A DNA stretch of 64,000 bases, from contig NW_001799625.1 of assembly GCF_000165425.1 (NCBI RefSeq), positions 1 to 64,000 of the forward strand, written 5' to 3'. The translations under genes and the position numbers were made by a program. The notes beneath the pieces are model-generated. The model was not told where the DNA came from. It searched no databases and was given only the letters and a program-made list of their open reading frames with translations. Shown piece after piece: positions 23,715 through 36,261 of the stretch (its first letter is position 1; each line of letters begins with the position of its first letter). The DNA comes from Paramecium tetraurelia (Eukaryota; Ciliophora; Oligohymenophorea; Peniculida; Parameciidae).

Positions 23715-26056
23715 TCAAGGTAAAAAGTTATCTTCTACCCCATCCTAGAATTACTCATCATCAATATTTTGTCGAACATTCGTTTTAGGAGGTGGTTGTT
23801 TATTCCCACGTCTATTATAATATTATGATCAAAAATACCTAGTATTATTAGTAAAACTAACAGGATTATCATCTCCTTAAGGCAATCTAACCTATTCCTC
23901 TTCATTATTGATTAAATTGATGTCTTGTCCTTGATATCCATCCATCATTTCCATTTCCCTCTCTAGCTTTCTCAATTATCCAGCATATTCCTCGTATGGT
24001 TATCCCATTTCTCTACATAATTAAACTAAAAATCTGAGACCTGAATAAATAAATACAAATTTATACATTCGATATTATCCGGATAATCTGAATATATCTT
24101 TTGGTAATTTCCCAAGGCCTTTTAGAAATGCCCCATCCTTCGATAACAACTTGCAACCATCAATTTCCATTTCACATCTCTTGACTAAACTTATGCTGCT
24201 CTCTCAAAGTATAAACTAGCCTTTTCATACATTTCCTATTTCACATAATACACTCCCAACCATGAGATGGTTTCGATGTTAGTAGGTAAGATTCTATATG
24301 ATTCTTAGAAATAATGTAAGGCTTAAGGTTCGTCATCTTCCTAATAAACTTTTAATTGACATTCATACTCTTGCAAATAAGGATCCCAGTCTAGCCAAGA
24401 TATTGGGATCATTTGGTACTTTATTCATCACTTCCAAATACCATTTCATGGCTTATTTCGAATTGCCTGTCATTTCATATAATGTAGCCATCTGATACAG
24501 AACTTCAGGAATACAAACAATAGTTTAGAGTTTATCTAATGCTTATAGTGATTCCACAAACATATTCAATTTTCTATTGACATATGCTAAATTGTAGAGT
24601 GCTTCAATACAATCAGCCTCTACCCCAATTGCTTCTAAGTACTATTCTTTGGCTCTTAAGAATTCATTTTTAACATAAAGACAATTACCTCTATTGACTA
24701 GAGCTTTGGCATTGTATCTATCATATGTGATGGCAATTTCAGCATATTTCTCAGCTTATTTGTAATCATTTTCTAAGAAATACAAAAATGAAATATTTGT
24801 TGCTATTCTTGCCATAATCTATTTATCCTTCTTTTCAAATCCTTTCAAAGTTTCAATAGATTTTTCAATGTTCTTCTTTTTCAAAAATGCCATAGCTTTA
24901 CAAATTTCAATTTCAGTTTCAGCTTCTGGGAAATGTTGAATTCTTTAACTACTCTAAAATCCATTCGTATCCAAATAATGATATCATCCTCAATCAATGG
25001 AGCAATCAATTTAGCTGATGTAACTATGTAATAAATGGCTTCCCTTCTTCTTTCCTTAGTATCTTCTCTTAATTTATCTGTAATAGTGGTACCCTTATTT
25101 TCATTATTCTCTTCTTCATTCTCTCCTGGTATTTCAATTGTGAGTAAGGTAACAAAATAATCCTTCATTTTAGTCTTATTTCCACTTAAATATAAACAAA
25201 TCATCAGATTAAAGCCTGTTGGGAAATCAGGAGAACTCTTAAGGATTTATTCATATGTTGTGATAGCCTCGTTAATTTTGTCTTTGCCAATTCGTACTTA
25301 AGCTTGGCCTATGTTTTTTTATACTTTGAATCTCATCTCTTTAGAAGTAGCAGGTATTAAATCTAACGCCATTTTATACATTTTGATTGCAGTAGGAATA
25401 CTTCTTTTATTCAAAATAGATGTTGCCCATATTAACTCTTAATCTTCCTGCTTGAGGGTATTATTTACATTTTATAATTTCTTGATATTTGGTTAGAGCA
25501 TCTTAATGTAATCCATTTGCATGTAAAGCACATGCTTAGGTTAGGGCTGCACAATAGCTGAGATCAGTATTGATTGATTCAGCTAAATTTTATGCTTCCT
25601 TGGATTGTCTTAACTTTTTCTCCTTATTGAATGCTTCTTTGGCTTTTTCTAAACATTCAGATAAATTTCCCCTCAATTTAGCCATGGCACTCTGTTCTAT
25701 GAGATTATTAATCTCTTTTTCTATTGATTTAAATTATTCTTCAGGATTAGTTTCAAGTTTTGGTTTATTCAAATTTAATTGATTCTGGGTGGAATTGAAA
25801 GGGTCCTTCTTCTATCCAAAATTAGCTCCTCTATTAGAAGTCATAGGTCTAGCTTCTGCTTGAGGTTATCTAGCTGCTGTTCCAATAGGTTTTCCTCTGG
25901 AAGGTTATGGTCCACCAGGTGCAGGTTGTTATGCCTAATGTCATAAGGATGATGAATTACTCTAACATTTTCGAAGTTGTAATTATTGACAGGTGGTTTT
26001 CCTTAATTGAAATTATTACCACTCATACCAAAAGCACCATATTGGGATGAATTCAT
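23715..26056 (-). CDS. IFT88: Intraflagellar transport protein 88 (IFT88), TPR protein
   Basis: IFT88 is a core subunit of the IFT-B complex that carries cargo along ciliary microtubules. The match runs end to end: PMTSNRGANFGQ, NPEEQFKSIEKEINNLIE, LSECLEKAKEA, AGRLRVNMGNIYFEQKKYS, YYIVTSAKLIAPLIE, AEKYAEIAITYDRYNAKAL, a TPR array, ISWLGVYYVKQEMYEKA, DVKWKLMVASCYRR and the acidic C-terminus with DDEQFQDGVEDNFLP. Introns of 26-32 nt fit (for example after FEN, before EDDEPQA, and within NIEC/LRFL). Three places still show one extra base that no intron explains: near 25392-25402, near 24971-24982 and near 24926-24934. The copy may be decaying or the sequence may contain errors. Only 28 bp separate its stop from the start of the K+ channel gene. 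Confidence 0.9.
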
Positions 26057-26124
26057 ATTATATTATTTAAATTTTATAATTATATGCTATACTGTATTTA
26101 TATTATATATATACAATTATATCA

Positions 26125-28406
26125 TCAACCAATATATTATACAAATCTATCGTAGTCCATCCTATATAAAGGATTTAAATCATCATAAATTAGATTTTTG
26201 AGAAATACATCCTCCCATAAACTGTTGCAACCTTATTTGACTATGTACAATGGGGGCATACTTTGTGTATTTGTTGCTAGATATAATAAAGTTATTCATA
26301 CTATCTCAATTGGGAGATCAGAGCAGAGATTGCATTGTTTAATTATAGGTCATCCTCATATAAGGGTTTAGAATGGTATTTCTCACCGAATAAGGCTACT
26401 AATTATGTGGGATCATGTATTCTCTAATTACAGATTCAAATACTTGCATATATATAATATTAAACAGAATCCACAATCCATCAGATAAAGACCTCCCGTT
26501 GCTAACTCAGACGACACTAAGGATAATTATTGTGGGTACACAAACTATCCCTAATCATCATAAACACATTCATTTTCATGTAAATTAGTCACATCGTATA
26601 ATTATGGTACTAAATAGGTAACTAATTCATCAAAGTGAATATACTGAAATATAATTCTAAAGTAGTTGACATAATCTGTCATTATACTTTATTATTCATA
26701 AGAGTAATTCAATACCATAGATTTCATGATGCCTAAGGAGTAAGCATGCATTTAATCCAAACTTACATTGTATAACTTACAATTATAAAAGATAGATCTA
26801 ATGGTTGATGTGATGAATTCTTTAACAGGAATCAAATTCTTAACTGAATTCATTTAATGCAAAGCCATTTTATAGATGGTCATTGCCAATGCACTTTGAT
26901 CTATATGCGAGTATATGATTTTGACAGAATTGCTCAGAGGAATACAATAATTGTGAACTCTAATTCTTCTCTCGCTTTTTGATGATGTATACAATAAAGC
27001 AGTTTATATATAGAGATGATCATAAGACAGATTGGGTTCAGTCAATTCTAATTCATAAATTAGAACTTTTTAACTATGAATTATGATAAGGAATATTTAC
27101 TCATCGCAATTTGTAATATTCAATAGATCTGAGGATTTCACAACGTAATTGCCATACACATGTTTAATCTTCCATCCAGCAGATGTTCTGATTCTAAATA
27201 CAGATTCCCAGGCATAATCTCTGCTCAACACTTCTTTTAAGTCATTCCTAAATTTAGTTGCTTAAACATTAATAACAACTTCTTACTATAAACTGTGGGA
27301 TCATCATAATAGAACACATCTCCATTTAGATAGGTTGCCAATTGATTGATAGTATATATGTTCATGTAATTATTTGGAATTACAAATATGGATGGACATA
27401 TAAATTGAAAATACATACTCTCAGTAATTTATGTTAATACTGATTTACTTTTATTTAAATATAACTGCTGTTATTTCCCATTCTCCACAATACTCAATTC
27501 TTTAATTGGTGAAGATGTTAAGATGATTAACTTGGCACCATTCTCCTTTATTAATTTTTATGATATCTTTAATGCCTCAATAAATTATGTACTCCTTAAA
27601 AGAGGTTTCGGAAATAGTTGACCTAAAGAATTCAAGAATCCAACAATAATGTCCTTAGAGTCTTGTAGATTAAATAGATATTCTCCAGGCATAGGCAATT
27701 CATTATCATCTGTTAAGACATACATCTGGGTTTATTTCAGTTTTGAATTGAAATTGTACAATTGAATAGAAGTATCAAATGTTAAAAATCCGAATAAAGT
27801 TCTTTCATTGAATGATTCACTTATTATTAACTCATTCATCACTTATCCAATTATTCCTAAAAGTGCTTCACTCTTTGTTGAAACATCAATCATGAAAAAA
27901 TACGCAGGAGCCATTGGAGGTCTTGCTTAATACTCTTAACCTGCTTTGATGTCATAAGATCCCATAGTTAATTCAGTTCTTTAATTTACATTTTCCTTTG
28001 GCATTGAATTTAATCCAATTTGAGTAATCAATCCACACAGGTTGCATTTAAAATGATCAAAACCATCTAAGATTTTCATGAAAGGATTCAAATAAGCCCT
28101 GCATTTTTAGCATCTTATAATAGGGTAGCCTCCATTATTGACTGAAACAAATCCATCTTATACTGATTATCCATAAGGCTAAATCATCACAGCAAATGGA
28201 ATCTTGGCATCTAGATATGATTATTTTGACTGTGGAAATACATTGGATGTACATCTAATATTATTATAGGAGGAATTAAATTGCAATAAATCACTATTTA
28301 ATGTGTTTTGAATATATTCCTCTTCTTTTGCTTATGATTGTTATTATTATTATTGAGGATTGTCCAATCTTCCATTCTTTTCCAGAATTTTTTTATGAAC
28401 ATTCAT
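26125..28406 (-). CDS. SEC24: COPII coat cargo adaptor SEC24
   Basis: SEC24 pairs with SEC23 on the ER membrane and selects cargo for COPII vesicles. The N-terminus is short and Gln-rich. The zinc finger is clear (RCQKCRAYLNPF, then FKCNLCG). The trunk domain has APAYFFMIDVS and GFLTFDTSIQLYNF. The beta/helical and gelsolin regions include ALLYTSSKSERRIRVHNYC, YSLGIMKSMVL, GGLYLMDCG, LVALFGEKYHSKPLYEDD and a C-terminus with IYDDLNPLYRMDYDRFV. Of its introns, 26422-26443 must end in GAG to keep the frame. The splice structure of the last 150 codons (near 26280) is not fully resolved. The length is shorter than most SEC24 proteins because the N-terminal low-complexity part is small. Confidence 0.85.
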
Positions 28407-28426
28407 TTCTATATATATTATTAAAA

Positions 28427-29827
28427 ATGATCAAACATTTTATAGATGGATTCAAAAGATGAAGTTTAGTTCCAGAATTGGATCATCTAATATATCAAGT
28501 GGATCGAATAGATCAACTAAGTGTAGATAGTAATTTGAAATAACAATTAGAATCAAATCCCACTCCTGTTTGTTTGAGGCCATATGATGCTAAAAAATAT
28601 GAGGTTCCATCATCTAAAATCAAATTGACTACTGGTTATAGTTTCTTAGATTTTAAACCTATGCCCATAGCCAAAAATAATGAAACTGTATTACACTATT
28701 CTCAATAAACTAAAAACAGAGATACTTGAAAATGTCAGTTTTAAACAAATCGAATTCTTGATTTAATAATTATCAAAAGAATTCGATCTAGTTGATCAGA
28801 TGAAGTAAGTGATTAATCTGATATAAAACTTGGCAAAATACTTAGGATGATAGTACTTTTGAATTGTTAAAATAACCACATCCTGCATTAAAACATTAGA
28901 GAAATGAAAACCACCAAGAGAATAAACAAAATTTATTGGAAATTGATATTACATATAAATAATATATAAATAATGAATTTATTGGATTTGATCTAAACTG
29001 AAGTAACATGTAGCATTATCTAGGTTACTAATTACTTTCCGAAATTGATGAATAAATTAACTGAGTTAGGATAGGAAACTGCCAGCATAATTCAGCCAGA
29101 AAACTCATTTAAAAAAATCTAATTCATTTTTGCTATCTTAGATGATGTATTGAAGTATAGAACAAATATCACTATTCTATTTTAGAGTATTGTCAGATTT
29201 GAATCAATAGTATGCATAATTGGAGGAATAACTGTAGAATTACGAAGGATAATGCAGAGATCATATTAGGGTATCGAAGAGAAAATTAACAAATAGACAG
29301 AATAGAGATTGAAGCTTTATTGTGAGAATGTGTAGGAGCTATATGATTAATAGGTTTCTATTGAAAAAGAACACAAATGTTAGATCCATGTATTGAAATC
29401 GCATAATATTTATTAGAATTAATAAAAGGAAATCACTTAATTAAAAAAAGAATTAAACGATTCCTAAAATTTAAGGAAAGACAAAAATCATTTGGAAAAT
29501 TCTAAATAAACTATTGTACTTGAAAATAAATATCGATCATCCATTTTCTAGAATGGATTTTAAAATTAAACATTTGCTCTCAAACTAATAAATCGTAAAA
29601 ATAGATCAATCACTGAAGCCTAAGAAGTCTTGACTAAGTATATCGAAATTATTATATTAAGATCAAAATAATCAATGGATGAGAGACAATATTAATTATC
29701 CCTAGATAAGACTCAAGACATGATAACTCATAATCCAAGACCAAAGTCTAGGATGAATATTAAATAGAAATCAATGACTTTATAGCTGACTTCTATATAA
29801 AAAGGCAATACAATCAAAAAACCATGA
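28427..29827 (+). CDS. Coiled-coil protein of unknown function, gene model partly unresolved
   Basis: The second half (28973-29827) is one open frame of about 284 codons that starts MNLLDLIQTEVTCS and ends GNTIKKP. It is rich in Gln, Lys and Glu with likely coiled coils around 29290-29510. The first half carries coding-like segments (SLVPELDHLIYQVDRIDQL, FKQIEFLIQQLSKEFDLVDQ, a segment with QDDSTFELLKQPHPALKHQ) that need introns I could only partly place. The halves may be one gene or two overlapping ones. It is transcribed divergently from SEC24, 20 bp from that start. No family recognised. Confidence 0.5.
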
Positions 29828-30014
29828 TTTATATTATGTGTGATTTATACCAATTAGAATTAAACTTATAAATGTTATGAATAAAAATAAATAAAATGAT
29901 TAAATTATGTCAATAGATAATCATAAAAAAGCTAATCGTTAGTATCTTTAAATATTTAAGTTAGATCAAAAATACATATATTATAATAAATACCCTTAAA
30001 TTTAATATAAATAC

Positions 30015-30404
30015 TCATATCTATAAAATGACAAATCCAATAGAATAACTATCTTCATGGGATATACTAACTTAGATTTCATAATCGTTCCCAAAATTCT
30101 TCTTAAAATATTCCAAATTCGTATTGTGTAACACAATGTTTGGTTTATCATGTTTTCTGCATATTTCCACTTCTGGAAATACTAACTCTTTAAAACTAGA
30201 GGCTTTAACAAGTGCTTCTTTGACAGCCCATCTTGATGCTAGAAACTGTTGTTGCAATTGAATAGTGGATTTGCCTTTGAATTATTCAATTTCAGAAGGA
30301 TGGAGCACTTTTACTAAAAATCGCTCTGCATATTAGGCTTTGATAATATTTAACATCCTTTGGTTATTAACAATATCAACTCCGATGCCTTTTATTGCTT
30401 TCAT
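30015..30404 (-). CDS. Holo-[acyl-carrier-protein] synthase (AcpS-type phosphopantetheinyl transferase)
   Basis: AcpS-type enzymes transfer the 4'-phosphopantetheine arm from CoA to a conserved Ser of acyl carrier protein. The 129-codon frame has no intron. It carries the two hallmark motifs: GIGVDIVNNQRM near the N-terminus (the Asp binds Mg2+) and FLASRWAVKEALVKA in the middle (the KEA motif). The length is close to bacterial AcpS (about 120-130 residues). No clear targeting peptide is visible; the likely client is mitochondrial or plastid-type ACP, here inferred to be mitochondrial. The start is the first ATG, directly before KAIKGIG. Confidence 0.85.
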
Positions 30405-30484
30405 GGTAATCTATATAAATTGATTACCAAAATAATAATACTATGATTAAAATAATAATATATAATCAATATTCAAGTAAATAA

Positions 30485-32016
30485 TCACTTTTTATCTCTA
30501 TTCAAACAGCCGAATGCCAAGAAGACCTTATCCATAAATCCCAATTTCTATTCCTATTACTGTTGTTATAATTGGTATTAATGGAGCAAGATCTCGTTTC
30601 TATTAGACACTCTAGTTATTCTATGCTTGTTTAAATCGTCTTATTTTATCTAATCATTCTAAGAATAATTCTTATAATTGGATTATTATTCTTGAGTTTT
30701 GAATTTAGTATAATCCTATGACATGGGTCTAACTTGTAGTTCTTTCTTTTGTATGTCCATGGGTTTTGATGTAGACTTAAAGTTGATTAAGGGAATCTAT
30801 CTGGTTGGGTATTGAGGTTTGTAAACATAAGTCCAGATGTCAATTTTTAGAGCAGCAGCATGTCTTACCATCCAGGGATGATCAAAGATTTAATCCATAG
30901 TGAATCTTTCAGATGGAATGTACTTCAGGATCCCTTTGATTAGAGTAATAACTTCATGAGATAAGGTAGGTGCAAAATTAATAGGCTAGCCTGATTTTAT
31001 CTTGTTGCATAATTCTTCATTGTTCCTGCCTCTAAAAGGAGCATTACCATGCAAGAGTTCGTATAACAAGATACCCAAACTCCAAACATCTAGACTGAAA
31101 TCGTGTGGTTGTTTATTCAGCATTTCAGGAGCCTAATAATATTAATTGTTTTCTACCATATATTCATATGTTCCACAGAATGTCATTCTTTTCTCTGTCA
31201 AACTCTCAGCACTCCAACCAAAATCGCATATTTTCACATTTCCTTCATTATCTAAGAGAAGATTCTCTGGCTATTCATATAAAATTGAAAATTACTTTGA
31301 GATCTCTATGTATTACTTTGTTTTTATGCAGATAGTCAATTCCAAGACAAGTCTAAAAGAAGTATACAAATGCTTCATCTTCTGGTAATTTGGTTCTCTT
31401 TTTGATGTAATGAAACAGAGATCCATTTTCTAATCCAAATGTGATAAATACCAGCATATTCGAGAACCAAATACACATTTTCTTTATCTTCAAAATAATG
31501 ATAAAGTTTGCAAATGTTCGAATGAAATAGTTTGCGTTGTATTTTGATTTCCCTTTTTAGATTTTCCACTGAACAATACTCAAAAACTTGTCTCTTGTTC
31601 ATCTAGGAATAATCATCAAAACTATTACTATTTTCATAGCATATAATTATCCATTCTATTTGTCTTTGACTAGTTTAACTGATCCATATGACCCTCTTCC
31701 CAACTCCTATTTTGAGCCAATTATTATAATTTCGAATTCTTCAGGTTTTCTTCTGACACTAACAGCTGAGGAGGAATCCATTGTATCATTGCATGACTTG
31801 GCCCTCTCAGATTAGCTTTTCTTACATACTCCTTTATGATAAATGGGCCTTGAGAATTATTATTTAATGTACCAATCAAGATCTCTGCATCTAATACTAC
31901 AGTAATTGGATGCCAAACAGAGAGGACACATAACTTTGGTTAACTTTGATCTTTGTTCTATAGTAGGTTGCTTAATATTGAATTAACAAGACTTATAATC
32001 ACAAAATTTATTCATA
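30485..32016 (-). CDS. Aurora-type protein kinase with an N-terminal Cys-rich (MYND-like) region
   Basis: The kinase domain is complete after removal of four introns of 22-26 nt. It has LGRGSYGSV (Gly loop), YAMKI (catalytic Lys), [32 protein letters not shown] and [20 protein letters not shown] is characteristic of Aurora kinases, which act in mitosis, cytokinesis and cilium disassembly. Before it, residues 1-90 contain [25 protein letters not shown] and a later H...C, an arrangement like a MYND zinc finger. The C-terminal tail of about 120 residues is Gln/Lys-rich. The start was taken at 32016 because it captures all the Cys pairs; an internal start would lose them. Confidence 0.8.
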
Positions 32017-32091
32017 TAATAATAATATTAGTTACATTGATTATGAGATATTCTAATAATGGTATCTATAATATATTTTAATCATAATTGA

Positions 32092-33866
32092 TCCAATTCA
32101 AAAACAACATCATCACCAGCTGAAATGAACTTCATATTGTTCTTTTCCGTCCAACTTTTGACTACTTTCTCGAATTCCTTTTTGTTATTTAATCTCATTT
32201 CACACATGCCTCTATTCTCACAAGCAAAGTTAGTTAGTACTACTTTACATCTTACATTCAACCCATTCCCATACTTAGGAACTTATCCAAATAGATCTTC
32301 TGGATAAAACTAAAAATAAATTTAAGATTATACCTCTACACTATCCTATTTCAATTTAACAATCTAATCAATATTCATATCCTTCAAATCTACTTACTCT
32401 AAGAATTGAATGCTGCCATATTAATTCGAAATCTTGAAATCTCTGACTCTAGTTAATTAATTATCACTCATTTCTTAAAGGGCTTAAATATTTGGAGTTA
32501 AAACATAGTTCGTACATATGGGTGCTCTGGGATTTATTTTTTTTTCACTTTATTATTCCTCTGATTTGATTTGCACAAGACTTCCTTATGCATAATCATC
32601 CATTTCCTTTTTATTACTCTTACTATAATATTATTTATTCAGGGATTGCTTGTATTATTTTTAATCCTTTTTATCCTATTTTAAAGACAGATACCATGGT
32701 TTTATTTCTTCCTTTTGTTTTTAATTATTCTTTGACTTAATTTTAATTTCTAAGGATGGATTCTTGAATCTCAAATTAACATTACCCACACTAAAGGTTA
32801 CGTCATTCTACTAGGCATACTCACTAAAAGTAGGAAACTTTTTTTTGAATTCATCCTCTACTTCTCTTAAGTATTCCTATTCATTTTTGATATCAAAATC
32901 TATATTCATGTCTAATTGCTATTGCTAATAAACTGGATATGCTGGATTATAGAAGGCTTATTAATTTGGAGCTGCCTAATTCATTGCTCCACTTGGATTA
33001 TTATCCCAATTTTACTATCCTAAACCTTATTATGGCATCTAACCTAATAGTCCTTAAGGTTATTATTGCATAGGCTGTTATAATTGCAAGCCTCCTTGTT
33101 AAGGTGCTGCTCCTAATAACCCTTACTATTATTATGGTTAACCCAGTCCAAGTAATCCTGGCTAGTATTATTACTATTATTATCCAAATCCTAATCCCAA
33201 ACCTGTTCCTTAAGTGGCTGGATTCTATCCCAATCCTGTTCCTAATCCTGTGCCTAATCCTGTGCCCAATCCTGTGCCTAATCCTGAACCTAGTCCTGTT
33301 CCTAATCCTGTGCCTAATCCTGTACCCAATCCTGTTCCTAATCCAGTTCCTAGTCCTCCTCCGAATCCTGTTCCTAAACCTCCTCCAAATGGACTTGCTT
33401 GTGAACCTGCGCCTAAACCTGTTTAATTAGGTTGTGTCTACTGTTATTGACCCAAACCTGTTAATCCTCCACCTAATCCAGTTCCTAGACCTGTTCCCAT
33501 TCCTGTTCCTAAACCGCCTCCTAGTCCTAATCCTGGCTAGGATTGTCCAAATAATGTTGGTTAAGCAGGTGCTTACTAACCAAATAATGTCGATTGTTAT
33601 TATTGTGGTTGTTGGACTCCTCCAAATAGAGTTCCCTGTTGATTTTATTATTAAAATCCACCTTAGGCCATTGATTAAGATGGTTGTTTTTGATTTCTGT
33701 AATACTCTACTCTAGTTTCAGCTCTTGAGATTTAAATATTGTTTTAAGCAGTATTAATAGAACAAAGAAGTCCATCAGCATTTTTATTCAATGCAGGGTT
33801 GCCTGGATAGAATCTTGGAGGTACTGGAGGCTTGTTATTGTTGTTGTTCTAGTTTTGAAATAGCAT
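32092..33866 (-). CDS. NUP98: Nup98-type nucleoporin with GLG-type repeats
   Basis: Nup98 is a mobile FG nucleoporin of the nuclear pore. The C-terminal about 150 residues match its autoproteolytic-fold domain: YVLTPNIQALQEMSDNQL, TRVRDFKISNQYGSIQF, VDLKDMNIDQIVKLKQDSVE, then after a 24-nt intron FYPEDLFG and YGNGLNVRCKVVLTN. The N-terminus has a possible Rae1/Gle2-binding segment (ISRAETRVEYYRNQKQ) and a few FG units (TLFGG, TLFGQ twice, SPFGGG). The repeat region is mainly GTGLG units (33214-33426), not GLFG. The protein ends at the domain with no HFS cleavage site or Nup96 portion, so it is a stand-alone Nup98. A Pro-Asn ORF on the other strand is the shadow of the repeat. Confidence 0.8.
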
Positions 33867-33966
33867 AATTTATATATTTAAATTATTTAAATAAATTTTT
33901 ATATTATTTCTATAAAACCTCTTTTTTTTATAAATACTTATATATTCCGGATATTTATCAATAAAT

Positions 33967-36149
33967 TCACATATTATATTTCGTTTGAATTGCTTTAATT
34001 TCTTTCATAATTGTTGTTACTTGAGTCAAATTGGCCACATACATAGGATGATTGGCTTTGGCATACTTATAGAATGCATTATAATAGGCCATAAAAGTTT
34101 AAAGGAATTTTTTTAACAAGCTTTTCATTAAATTAGTGCCCTAGAAATGTTTTTCACACTCCAATCTAAACACATCAACTCTCTTATTCCAAGATAAATT
34201 CACATCCTATTGATATATAATAATCTATATACCTAACTTATATTTTCTATCAATTTCTTATTATCCACTTAATTAACATTCTATACTTTTTCAACCACCC
34301 TAATTTCTGATTACTATTTATTATCATAGAGGTTCAGTTCTAGTTCACTTTCCTCCTTTGCATATTTCTATATGAAATCCACAAGATTCCCAAACAACTC
34401 CTTTAAATAGATTTCAATCAACTTCTCGCTAAACTTGTTTGTCTCTTTCTCCAAGAACAAAGTCTCTTCTGAAAATTCCTTTTTGTATGTGGTCATCTAG
34501 GCTGTATTGTATGCTGTCACAATCATTTCATAGACTGATAATGTATATGTAATCCTATCTACTTCAATCTCAAATTCTGCTCCAGTTCTCTTTATTAAAT
34601 CAAAATATCTTAATCTCAATTGATTAATTCTGCTCACAATCATTTTGTTATCCTCAAAATATGCATATAATTTATATAATGATAATGTTAGATCTATGTA
34701 TCTCATTACAAAGCTGCGAAATCCATAATACTTTTCCAATGATCTATACAATCTCACATTAGTACTCTAAATACTTTGGATGTGAGTATCAAACACTTAC
34801 TCAAACTTTGGCCATAATATCATATTCACTTATTCAAAGTAAAAATCCAATACATGTGAGTTCTTAGAGTGCATATGCTTCTAAAATCTCTCGTTTAATA
34901 ATATGATTAATAAAAATGCATATATATCAAATATGCTCACAGTCTATTTTAAATGATCCAATACAAATTGAATAGTATTCTTAAACACACCACTAAAAAT
35001 AAGTCTGTTTTAATCAGGTTTCAAACTAAAGAAGTCCTAACTAAATCTGTCCTCATGCAATACAGTATCAATCAAAACTTTATTAATAGTTTTAAAGTAT
35101 TATTCAATTAGGATTTTCTAATTTTTCTAATTCAATTGAGTATGTAACAAAGGTTCCTCATCCATGAATTACAGTATTTAATCACGATTCATCAATTGAA
35201 ATATAGATCTATTCTCAATAGTTAATCCTACCACATTTCTTAAATTCAACTATGGTCTATAATTCTATTGACTATCAGGCACAATGAGATCATTACGCAA
35301 ATAAACATCAATTGTTAATTTATGTATTTCTGCAACGTAGATTTTCATATTGCTCAAGTACAATTTACTCATAGCATCTGTATAGAGATTACATAACTCC
35401 ACATATATATCTAAGTAATGATCCTTCATGAATTCGGTGAATATCTTATATTTAACCAATTCCTAAATTTAGTATTATTGAATGTTTATTTTTGGTTTCT
35501 TTAATTGATTTAATTTGTCTATCATAAATTCTCTTACTCTTTTACAAGCTGTATTTTTTAACTTAATTAGTTCTGGCCCTAGATTCTTGACTGCATTTGC
35601 ATCGGTTAACTCAGTGTTTTTCAAGTATTCTAATTTTGAGCATAATATCCTGATGTATTCCACATATTAATCATTAATCTCTTTACTGCATATATTATCA
35701 ATCAAGGAAGGATCCAATACAGCTTAATCAACAAAACTAGATAATATCTAAGATAAAGCTTTTCTGTTTGTCAATGAAGTATTCATCTTAACACTCCTCT
35801 CTTGCAATTATGTCATCTCTGATTTAATATCATTCAAATAATCCTTGAAATTCAATAAAACATTCTCTAACTCTCCTAGAATCGCATCGCTCTTCTCTAT
35901 CTCGCCATCCAACTCATACATCTCTTTTTCAACCTTATTGTATTTTCAAATAGATACTTTTAAATAGTCATATGCTGCTTCCTTTTCAATTAATTGCATT
36001 TCCAATTTCACATTATCACACATATGTCTCAAATCTAGAGATTACTCACCTCCATCCATCATTAAGTACTTTCCCATTATATATCTACTTGTTATGGGAT
36101 CCAAATTGTGTTCTAAAAAACTTGATAAATTCTGCTATTATTGAGACAT
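33967..36149 (-). CDS. VPS52: VPS52, GARP/EARP tethering complex subunit
   Basis: VPS52 is a subunit of the GARP complex, which tethers endosome-derived vesicles at the trans-Golgi. The match covers the family core: LTNRKALSQILSSFVDQAVL, DPSLIDNICSKEINDQYVEY, a segment with LKKPKINIQ, the helical body with LDFYFEQVNMILWPKF, and a C-terminus with LIENISQDVNLSWNKRVD and KEIKAIQTKYNM. Two introns are clear: 35934-35957 (ends AAG) and a 26-nt one before DVNLSW. The length, about 710 residues, is normal for the family. Start is MSQQQQNLSSFLEHNLDP. Confidence 0.85.
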
Positions 36150-36261
36150 GATATTTATATTAATTATTTTAATTTCTTGTAGTAATTTTAAATTCACTAA
36201 CACACACTCTCTAATTAAATTATTATATAATAGCTTTGTGTTGAATAATTTATTTTATAAT

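Noticed and set aside
33214-33426. Plus-strand Pro-Asn-Val repeat ORF (NPVPNPVPN...)
   Set aside because: It is the antisense shadow of the GTGLG repeats of the minus-strand Nup98 gene, whose conserved C-terminal domain continues on the minus strand.
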